A model generated the notes under the pieces. That model was not told the origin of the DNA. It made no database searches and worked only from the letters and a program-made list of their open reading frames with translations. 64,000 nucleotides of DNA from Phallus indusiatus (taxonomy: Eukaryota > Basidiomycota > Agaricomycetes > Phallales > Phallaceae): the NCBI GenBank assembly GCA_027605045.1, contig JAQFWX010000106.1, forward strand, positions 1-64,000, written 5' to 3'. The position numbers and the translations under genes were made by a program. Position 1 is the first letter of the stretch, and each line of letters opens with the position of its first letter. Positions 55,971 to 64,000 of this stretch are shown piece after piece.

Positions 55971-58900
55971 ATGCCGGATGATCTCGCGCAAAAAATGTAC
56001 GTAGCTTCTGTCGCTCTTTGTATATTCAATTATTGTGTTTTCTAGACCGGGTGCTACGAATAGCGTGTTGCAATCAATCCTCGACAAGGTTTGTCCCTGT
56101 ATCCGGCGGACTTTCATTTGCCAACAATTGAACAGCTAGGACTTGATACTCTCCCCCCTCATCCGGTTTCAAAAAAGGGAACTATACTAGTGAGTGTTGT
56201 TTTGCTTATTCTCTATTATTTTCATCCTTGACATAGATCCATTTCAAAACCCTTCACTGTGATTCCGACCAACTGCGCGCGATTGAAGAAATATATATGA
56301 AGTCGCAACACTATCATCGGGCCTTTACAGAGTAGTGTGGCCGCGGTTCGGTTCGGTCCGGTTTTTTGACACTTTTTGCCGAACCGAAAACCGAACCGAT
56401 GGTTCGGTTCGGGAAATTTCGCTGAACCGAACCGTTTTACATTGGTTCGGTTCGGTTCGGTTTTTATTGGTTCGGTTCAGTGGTTCGAACCGGTTCACAA
56501 TAATACTCGAAATTTTCTAGATTTCAACGAATTTAGATGATTTTGGACAGTTTTTTTTGCTTATGTAACACGGGCGCCTATTTAAGCGCCCAACTTATCT
56601 TATAGATATTCGAAAAATATTTATGACATTTTTTTTTATTCCCATTTTGGGCAATTTTTGAGCTCTCTAGAGCCAAAATAAAAAAAAAATCACGACAACA
56701 TTCACCATTTTGACTCAGTTATATAGCAATATGTGACTCGGTTTCTGAACCGGTTCGAAATGGTTCCTATCGGTTCGGCAATTTTTCAAAAATTTCCGAA
56801 CCGCGAACCGAACCGTTTGAAAGACCGAACCGAACCGAACTGATAAATCGGTTCATTTCGGTCTTTTTTTCGGTTCGGTTCGGTTCGGTTCGGTCCGAAA
56901 ACCGAACCGCGGCCACACTATTACAGAGTCCGCAAGCTCTCAACAAGAAGCGCGTGATTGTTTACAGGGACAAGGGCTGAATATTGACGACTTGGGCGAT
57001 TTGGCCAACGGGTGGAGTAGACGCTGGAGTACAAGCACAACATCCAAAGGTCTAGCTATCCGGCGAATTCTTTTTCAGTGGTAGGTACAAATCATATATA
57101 ATCACAATGTATTTACTTCGACGTAATAATATAATACATCAAAGTCAATCTGGGAGTAGCACTGTTGCGAGACAAAAATCCGAGAGTAAAAACCTTGAGC
57201 TTGAAAAAATTCAGCAGAACAAAGTATGGAAACGGAAGATGCCTTACGATTTCACAGGCTGTCTGGGACATCTAGATTTGACGTATTGGCCTCATGATTC
57301 CCGAATAATCCGTATTACTGGAATCCTTGAACACGATGAAGATTGTAAACTTAAGCAAATGCGTAGGCTACCCGCAGTTCCAGTACACCCACACGTTTGG
57401 CAGGAAGCGTTGGACCAAATTAACGGCGGTGCAAAGTATGGTTGTGGCTTTGAAGCTAATACTTATTTAACCTGATTAATTAGTATGACTGCTGTTCAGA
57501 AGCACAACCGGGAATTATTCGAGGCGAAATTCTATCACGGGCAGAAAGACTTCGAACCGGAGAAGGCCAATTGTCGCTACCTTTTGTTGAAGGGGGATTC
57601 ACGATCGTTATATCGTAAACAAGCATTGTCACTAGGTGTAGATTTGCAAAAGGATGCCGCGGAAAATATAGATAATTGGCTAAGGGCGGATTCTCTACTA
57701 CACCGTCCGGAACTAGCGTCGGCCATTTTTCTTTACAAGGGTCGAGCAACTCCGAAAGACCGGTTTATCCTATGCATACAGACTGAATATATGAAGTCTG
57801 CGACTTGGGAATATGCCCACGGGAAGCAATTAATGTTAGATGGGACTTTTGGAATTTGCGATCGACGGGTTTTGCTATTCATTGCCTTAGGTGTTGATAA
57901 TCAACATCAGGGTATTCCACTCGCATTTTTCTTATTTTCCGCCCCAACGGGTAATTGAGCTACTCATGCGGGATACGACATGTCAATTCTGGTTGACGTT
58001 TTGAAGCCATGGGTTAAAAGTATGGGTATATATCAAGGTCAGACCTTTAATCCCAAAATCGTGATTACAGATACGGATACACGAGAACGTGGCGCATTAC
58101 TCAGTATTTGGCCGGATGTAACCCTCCTCCTCTGCAAATTTCACACTCGTCAGTGCTGGACGAATAGAAGAAAAACTGAAGTAAAGCTGGGGCGTGTGGA
58201 TGAATTCTATAAAAATCAAATAATCAAAAGGTTACAAAATCTTGAGCACGCGTAAGTAATTGTTTATTTATTTTTATGAGCTTCTGTCCTTAATTGTACA
58301 AGATTAATTAATTCAGATGTTCACGATGCTGCCGTTGCATTGGTAAATGCAGAGGAAACGTGGTTCAAGGCGTTATGCTCCTCCGTGAATATACCAGTTG
58401 GTCAATCAACAATCAATGGTATATTATCGTACCTGCAATATTTGAAGGGGTATTGGCTAACTCGGTCAATGTGGGAATCCTGGTCTGCGTTTGGACGGAA
58501 GGTGGCTTCGGATTGTCTTGGGATTCCTCTCGAAGGTGTAATACCAACGACAAATCATCTCGAAGCATTCAATGGAGTTCTCAAACGCAAATATCTTCAT
58601 CAATACCAGAAAGGTGGCCGCCGCATTCGACTTGACCTCCTGGTCATGCTCTTGACCACACATATTCTTCCTGGCGTTTACGCTCAACGGACTGCCGAAA
58701 GCCAATATTTTAATTGGCTTTCCGTTCGGTTTGGTTCTCAAATCCATGATCCGAGCATTATAGAAACTAAAAGAACTAATGCAAAACTAGTTCACGCAAT
58801 GCCGGATAGGCAGTTCGCCGTCACATGGTGGTCTCAAGACTTACAGTCAAAATACTATAGCAGTGCGCAGTCCATCATTGAAAAGAAATGCATTGCCGAC

Positions 58901-59823
58901 TTCAAGTGGATAGACTCTTGCACTGTCGAGGCTACTTGCGCAAGTACTCTGGCAAATATTGAGGTGGAGGATCATGTCCGTTATCGTCTTTCTCTTAATG
59001 CTTATGGGCTAGGGGCGTGCACATGTCCATTTAATTCCACGGGTAATGGTGCTTGCAAGCATCTCTGGGCATTTCGTTATTTCCTGTCAACTTTACCATC
59101 ACCAGTCGCTTTTTACTTCCCATTAACTGAAAAAGCCGCGCTAGAAATTCACGGACATTTTTTTTCAGATCACTCCTCAACGACGCGTACAAGTGAGTTT
59201 CAGCACATTCCGGACATTCCAAATCCTACCCCAAACCACTTGAGTAATGTGGCGGTTGTTGCAAACACACTGTCTTCTATGATTTCAGAGCCAGAGCCTG
59301 ATTCTGAAGGCGCTGATTCAGAGTCTACTCATTGTGAAGAGGTCTTAAGTAGTGATAGTGAGGTAAAACAATTTTTAAAATTTAGTATTTACTGACTGAT
59401 GAATATTTTTTAAGATTCTAGGGCTCGATAGTGCTACTGCACTGAAGGAACAGTTGCGCGCCCGCATTGATTATGAACTCACCGCCATGCTTCCGCGACT
59501 GCATGGTCTTGTTCAGCTTTTGAATGAAGGCAAAGAAACCCTAGATGACGTTCCACAAATCACGGAACTGGTCGACATCGTAAACAAAATGAAAGTGATG
59601 CTTCCTGAGGCTGGGTCAAGTGATGGAATTGATACAAATAGCAATTTCACCTCTGTAAGTCTTCTTGAATTTACTAAATGTCTGTCTCAATAAATAAATA
59701 TAAATTTAGACTTCGAAGCCCAAAAGACGTCTTCATACCCATAAATATGCACCAAAACGGCGATTGCTATTGCCGTCTCCTGAACGAAAAACGAAACGCA
59801 AATGCTCCACAGCTACTTTTTAA
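55971..59823 (+). pseudogene. MULE-like transposase gene with SWIM finger, disrupted
   Basis: Exons start MPDDLAQK, then IPGATNSVLQSILDK, LGLDTLPPHPVSKKGTIL and HFKTLHCDSDQLRAIEEIYM. The catalytic region reads HGKQLMLDGTFGICDRRVLL (first acid), NPKIVITDTDTRERGALLSI with CKFHTRQCW (second acid and His), and TTNHLEAFNGVLKRKYLHQY (third acid). A SWIM-type CxC...CxH follows (GACTCPFNSTGNGACKHLW), then a basic tail ending KCSTATF. Three lesions exist: a hAT-type MITE inserted after RAFTES (56333-56920), an in-frame TGA at 57473-57475, and an in-frame TGA at 57956-57958 in SAPTGN-stop-ATHAGYD. Coding continues in the same frame after each stop, so decay is recent. Terminal repeats of the parent element were not found. 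Confidence 0.8.
56333..56920. mobile_element. hAT-type MITE with 8-bp target-site duplication
   Basis: The 588-bp element begins TAGTGTGGCCGCGGTTCGGT and ends with the exact inverse of that terminus. It is flanked on both sides by TTACAGAG (56325-56332 and 56921-56928). Eight-base duplications and a TAGnG-type terminus are hAT features. Subterminal arrays of GGTTC on one side and GAACC on the other extend 60-130 bp inward. The interior is AT-rich with no coding capacity. It sits inside the transposase reading frame, and removing element plus one duplication restores frame. Confidence 0.9.
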
Positions 59824-60170
59824 ATTTTATTTATACATAGCTAATATAATGATAACAAATAAAATTTTATTTCCTAATTTTTCTACATACTGATTTCTTT
59901 GCTTAACGTCAGAATTACAAGGTTTTAAATCATCTAGCAACAATCTAGGAAATTACAAATCATCTAGCAGCACTGTGTGAAAACAGTTTTTGTTGCGCAG
60001 GTGCTTAATATACTCTTCCTCTACCTCTTCTGTTTCCGGCTTTGTTCACTCATTAATCATTCGTCGTGCCCCTACAAATGTAAGTATGCACGGATCGTTT
60101 TTTATTTTATCTTTATTAATAGATTTACGAAAAGTGCGGCTTAAATTGAAATTGTTGAAGTCGCGAAACA
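59824..60170. other. Interval between transposase and low-complexity gene
   Basis: AT-rich. A near-direct repeat around AATCATCTAGCA(A/G)CA occurs at about 59928 and 59957. Nothing else was seen. Confidence 0.35.
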
Positions 60171-60800
60171 ATGGGTGGCCCTCGAGCCACCAATAACGAA
60201 GAACGCCGCCAACGTGAGTTGGAGGCGAAACGACGCTGGTACTACAAGTGAGTATTGTATTCCTTTGGTGCGTCGAAAAAAGCTGAAACCTCCAGCAGAA
60301 ACCGCGCCAAAAAAATACAAAACTCAACGTCCTCACCCGTCGCGTCTGCTCCAGCTCTTACCGCTTCAGTATCGGCCCAGCCCTTGGATCTGTCATCTGC
60401 GTCATTGGCGTCGCTGGCGTCACTGACACCAGCTACGTTGGCGACGCTGGTATTATCAGCGTTGGCAACACCTGCACCCGCACCCGCACCACTGCTAGGA
60501 CCGCCGTCAACATCCGCCACCGCAATACCAGCCCAACCCTTTTCATCGTCGTCCGCGTCTTTGCCATCAGTGTCGCTAGCATCACTAGCGTCAGCGTCGT
60601 TAGCGTCACTGGTACTATCAGCATCATCTACACCAGTACCAACACCACCAGTTCAGCCGCTTGCTCCACCGTCCGCTGTCGCGCACCAAAATCTTCCTAA
60701 TTGGGAAGGTCCCCTTTTTTTTGTTCAAGGCGGAGTTCTAATCATCCAGAAATCCTATATTGACAACATCACCGCCTCAAAAATTCAAAACATAAAATGA
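60171..60800 (+). CDS. Ala/Ser/Pro low-complexity protein with basic N-terminal helix
   Basis: Exon 1 (60171-60247) encodes NNEERRQRELEAKRRWYY. A 48-nt intron (60248-60295) leads in phase to NRNRAKKIQNSTSSP and then about 110 residues of Ala/Ser/Leu/Pro repeats such as LASLASLTPATLATLVLSAL. It ends HQNLPNWEGPLFFVQGG...ASKIQNIK. The N-terminal basic helix resembles the start of many basidiomycete transposon-linked or bZIP-like proteins. The repeats share DNA-level units with the gene at 63 kb. The TGA stop overlaps the ATG of the next frame (ATGA at 60797-60800). Confidence 0.5.
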
Positions 60801-61453
60801 CTACGTTCACATTCCATTACTCTTCATCAATATCTTTACCAATCCCAAATTCCCCCACTGGATCACCAGTCCCATCTGATAATGATTCTATACCTCCATT
60901 TCGCTTTTCACCTTCTAGTCCCAGAACATACGATCTGGATCTCAATACGACTTTGTATACTTATAGTTCCCAGTATGCAAGTCTCGACATCGACTCGGAA
61001 ACGTACTTGCCGAAGAAGCCTTCACCTCTTATTATTCGTCAGTGTAGAAGCTCAGATCTGGTTCACCCCGGGATCATGTTCGGAGAGAAAGTCTATATCG
61101 AGGAGAAACTAGACTGGTTTACAGTTGTTAATGTGTATTCGACACCAGAATCAGCTATACGAGACTCGTATCGAATATGGTTAGCAACTCAAGATGGATT
61201 TGAATTCACGTTTTTAGTACTGGATGTGCCAAGTCGATGGGTAATCATGAAGGGCATGAATACTCAAAAACTCAGCCCTTACAGACCTGCGAATTTAATC
61301 CCAGAAGATACCCCACCATCACGATTCTCTCCACTTTCACCTCAAATTTCTCCGATACAATCATCCCCTTCCCTTCCCAGCTCCTCTTCCCCTACCAAGC
61401 GATCCTTCCGAAAGATCCGACGAGTTTGTTCTAACATTTTTGGACGAACCTAG
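60797..61453 (+). CDS. Small unknown protein, tandem paralogue A
   Basis: This single-exon frame of 218 residues has a Ser/Pro-rich head, then a compact domain: SLDIDSETYLPKKPSPLIIR, FGEKVYIEEKLDWFTVVNVY, SYRIWLATQDGFEFTFLVLD and VPSRWVIMKG. The tail is Ser/Pro-rich and ends with the basic stretch KRSFRKIRRVCSNIFGRT. No family is recognised. The domain aligns with the frame at 61559-62139, so the two arose by tandem duplication. Confidence 0.6.
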   Translation: MTTFTFHYSSSISLPIPNSPTGSPVPSDNDSIPPFRFSPSSPRTYDLDLNTTLYTYSSQYASLDIDSETYLPKKPSPLIIRQCRSSDLVHPGIMFGEKVYIEEKLDWFTVVNVYSTPESAIRDSYRIWLATQDGFEFTFLVLDVPSRWVIMKGMNTQKLSPYRPANLIPEDTPPSRFSPLSPQISPIQSSPSLPSSSSPTKRSFRKIRRVCSNIFGRT

Positions 61454-61558
61454 AACAATAAAGATAGCGTACGAGGCAGAAACAATCAGATCCACTTATT
61501 TTTTCTTCTTCTTTCTTGAACAGTTCCCTTAGCGCTTCTTTCGTCTTGTTATCTCACT

Positions 61559-62139
61559 ATGTCGTACAACAACGAAAACTCCCAAAATTCTGTCCCCCAT
61601 TTACAACTCCCATTTTTCCCCTTTACGTTCCGTTCTTCTCTCAGAACCGGCCCTAATCCTGACTTCCTTACCATAATCCGTGTCTACAACACCTTCACCT
61701 CCGAAATCAATATCGACGCTAATACAGTACTCCCCGCTACACCTCCCCATCTTTGGAAATAACCCTTCCTTACGATGATTTAGAACTAGAATACCCGCGA
61801 GCACTAACTCTATACGAACGAACGGACATCAATGTCATGCACGAATCGTATGAGTTTGTCGGGTTCCTGAGAGCTCAAAGGGATGGAGTACTTATATGGA
61901 GATTAGTTTTTCGCAATTGGTTTTATGGATACGTACAGTTTCTATTTGTCGATGCCCCCCTATCCGTCATGCCACCTCCCCCAGACTTTTCAGACGATCT
62001 CACTCGCCCTCCTCCCTCATATCAAGAAGTGGAAAGCGATCTATTCGAAGATCTGAGGCGACCATCTCTACCTACCTCTCACATCATTCTTCCACTGCCA
62101 CGAAGAAGCCGATCTCAGCAGCCAGAGCCAGATCAGTAA
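61559..62139 (+). pseudogene. Small unknown protein, tandem paralogue B, frameshifted
   Basis: The first frame (MSYNNENSQNSVPHLQLPFF ... INIDANTVLPATPPHLWK) stops at 61762. The homologous continuation lies in another frame from about 61753: EITLPYDDLELEYPRALTLY, INVMHESYEFVGFLRAQRDG, VLIWRLVFRNWFYGYVQFLF, VDAPLS, ending SRSQQPEPDQ. Alignment to paralogue A runs straight across the break, so this is one gene with a frameshift (net +2 or -1) near 61753. It could be a pseudogene, a sequencing error, or unusual decoding. Confidence 0.55.
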
Positions 62140-62970
62140 GAAGAATGAGATGGTATAGGTATGGTACAGGATAGAGGCAGCGCGGGAAGTGCCAGGTGTT
62201 GAGTCAGGCCAGGGCTGTGTCTCCAGCCGGTTTTGTTTTTCCTATTTTGATCTCTTCCTTGTTTTCTTTTGTTCTTTGTTTCAGTTCTCATCATTTTCTC
62301 CTATCAATGTATGTTGTTCTTTTTTTGTTGTAATTGTATCCCCATCATTCTCTCGCGATTCCCCTATCTTCCATATTTCTTTTGTTCTTTTGTTTCTTCC
62401 TGTTTGTTATCCCGGTGAACGATGAGTGATCGTCTCACCAATGCTATGTACTCTGAAAGGTATAAATACTGCATGTAAATACTTGTATCAGCAGCAATTC
62501 TACCGGACGAGTTGTCTCACAGTTTAAGTCTCAGTCAAGTTCAGTTTAAGTCAAGTTCAGCTCAAGTCAAGTTTCGCCTCTAGTCTATTTCTACGCTCAT
62601 ATCTATATCTTTGGATTAACTCTGAGTGAGGTCTCGGAGTATAAACTAGCGATTTTATTTCAGTTTATCGCTTTCACTAACTCGCACAGGAATTCAGTCA
62701 TCATTGATTGCAGGTCCTCTCCTTAGTCGCATTCCAAGTTCATTGCCGACTTTCTGTTCACCCTCTCACTTGCACAGTTGCATACGATCTTTTATCATTG
62801 CAGTTGTTGTTGGTGTTTTTTGTTGGTTTGATATCGACGCATACATCCCCCTCCATTCCCCACACACACCCACTCCCTCTCTCACGTTGAATTCAGCACC
62901 AGGACACGCTCCACGGTAGACTTACCGACCTCGAAACAAAAATCTCATTGTAGTCCGATCATTTATAGCC
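62140..62970. promoter_or_regulatory. Upstream region with TATA box and short repeats
   Basis: TATAAATA at 62461-62468 is followed by a leader with repeated CAAGTTCAG/TTTAAGTCAAGTTCAG units at about 62525-62570, and further pyrimidine-rich DNA. It likely drives the following gene. A solo LTR is an alternative, but no terminal duplication was seen. Confidence 0.4.
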
Positions 62971-64000
62971 GGCACATTTAGCTATTCACATCGGATCCTT
63001 ACACCGCGTCACTTCCATCAGCGTCGCTAGCATCACTAGCATCAGCGTCATTAGCGTCGCTGGTACTAGCGTCATCCTCATCCGCAACTGCACCAGCATC
63101 ACCGCCAGCACCAGTACCAGTAACAACGCCAGCACCAGTACCAGTACCAATGCCGGCGCCAGCACCAGCACCAGTACCGGCACCAACAACAGCACCAGCA
63201 GTAGCACCGGCGGCAGTACCATTACCAGCACCAGTACCGGCGCCAGCACCAGCACCAGTACCAGTACCAGCACCAGTACCGGCTCCGGCAGCAGCAGCAG
63301 TACCGGCGCCAGCACCAGCACCAGCAGCACCAGCAGCACCAGCAGCACCAGCACCAGCACCAGCAGCACCAGTACCAGTACCGGCACCAGCACCAGTACC
63401 AGCACCAGCACCAGTGCCGGCACCAGCACCAGTATTACCAACAGCACCAGCATCAGCCCTGGTATTGTCACCGTTGGCTGTGCCAGACTTAGTGCCCGCG
63501 TCGCCAATGTCAACCCCACCACTACCAATACCGGCACTACCAGCAACGTCAGCGTCAGCGTCAACACCAACGCCAACGCCAACATCAACGCCAACGCCAA
63601 CATCAACGCCAGCACCAATGCCAACGTCAACGCCAGCACCAACGCCAACATCAACACCAGCGCCAACGCCAACGTTAACACTAGCATCACTACCACCGCT
63701 ACCGGTCCTTACGCCAGTGTCACCAGTATCACCGACTTTTGCTCAGCTGTCTGTCTCTTCTGCATCATCTCCTGAACCTGCCTTTGTGCCGTCCATCACG
63801 CCTTTAAACAAAATGTGCGTAAAATAAACTGTTAGATATTGATATGCTTACTCATGATTAAGTAGGAGCGACTACCTCTCCAGCCTAACGGCGCCTGAAT
63901 CAGATACCTCGAGTCTTCATGACGAAGATGACATGGACTACGTGTTGGAGTCTGAGTCTGACGTGGAGTCTTCTGACTCCAGCTCAACAGTTTCGTGGAT
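62971..64000 (+). CDS. Pro/Ala/Thr repeat protein, 3' truncated by window
   Basis: An exon entered through a CATTTAG acceptor near 62970 encodes SLASASLASLVLASSSS and then about 230 residues of PAPAPVPAP and TPTPTSTPAP repeats written by a GCACCAGCACCAGTACC minisatellite. A short intron (about 63816-63866) leads to an acidic exon (SDYLSSLTAPESDTSSLHDE, DDMDYVLESESDVESSDSSS) that runs off the window end. The start codon is not located; the acceptor implies an upstream exon. The shared repeat units link it to the gene at 60171. Confidence 0.5.
63015..63720. repeat. Coding minisatellite (CCAGCACCAGTA-type units)
   Basis: Dense 6- to 18-bp units of GCACCAGTACCA and CAACGCCAACATCAACG type run for about 700 bp with phase kept at multiples of three. 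A block of about 50 bp at 63015-63065 is nearly identical to 60569-60620, which has the same CGCTAGCATCACTAGC core. Confidence 0.75.

Noticed and set aside
55609..56004. Plus-strand Pro/Ser frame before the transposase
   Set aside because: Low complexity, crossing a duplicated non-coding block; the transposase start at 55971 is better supported.
56335..56520. Short plus-strand frame inside the MITE
   Set aside because: Made of GGTTC subterminal repeats; no coding character.
62440..62720. Possible solo LTR of a retrotransposon (TATA box and repeated leader)
   Set aside because: No TG...CA ends, target duplication, primer-binding site or second copy could be seen; a plain promoter explains it.
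62986..63696. Long minus-strand Leu/Val-rich frame resembling a membrane protein
   Set aside because: It is the antisense of the CCAGCACCAGTA minisatellite; its composition is forced by the repeat.

Overview
The window is nuclear DNA from a filamentous basidiomycete, most likely an Agaricomycete. Genes are compact, on both strands and interrupted by many 45-75 nt GT-AG introns. The proteins read as fungal housekeeping families, and basidiomycete-type Ser/Pro-rich proteins and transposons lie between them. No rRNA, tRNA, CRISPR or plasmid feature was seen. Most genes below were assembled by eye from exons, so exon edges are approximate unless a splice pair is stated.

Layout. 1-9.1 kb: CTU2 3' part (tRNA thiolation), ERG28 (sterol scaffold), MED19 (Mediator), an IMD/BAR-like protein, and a CS-domain protein with a C-terminal tail anchor. 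9.4-20.6 kb: a 1156-aa disordered protein, a protein with a possible PINIT-like C-terminus, a coiled-coil protein and a C2H2-type zinc-finger protein. 21-25 kb: two small unrecognised genes, a stretch with three perfect hairpins, and a Ser-rich single-pass membrane protein. 25.4-35.2 kb: LCB1 (serine palmitoyltransferase), ILV5 (branched-chain amino acids), MGM1 (mitochondrial fusion dynamin), an SCP2 lipid carrier ending in AKL, and POP4 (RNase P/MRP). 35.2-39.9 kb: a decaying accessory block with two tandem HIT genes, a remnant of a third, a broken C2/four-helix-like gene and a small poly(A) retroposon with target-site duplication. 39.9-54.3 kb: a crotonase diverging from FOX2 (peroxisomal beta-oxidation), VCX1 (vacuolar Ca2+/H+ exchanger), an F-box/LRR-like protein, MED22 and a 74-aa ATG44/mitofissin gene. 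55-64 kb: a MULE-like transposase gene broken by two stop codons and by a nested hAT-type MITE, then Pro/Ala/Ser minisatellite genes and a tandem pair of small unknown proteins, one frameshifted.

Functional themes. The SCP2 protein, the crotonase and FOX2 (C-terminus SRL) lie within 12.4 kb and form a loose peroxisomal fatty-acid cluster. MGM1 and ATG44 both act on mitochondrial inner-membrane and fission dynamics. ERG28 and LCB1 serve membrane lipid synthesis. MED19 and MED22 are both Mediator head subunits. The rest of the order looks like ordinary fungal synteny rather than operons.
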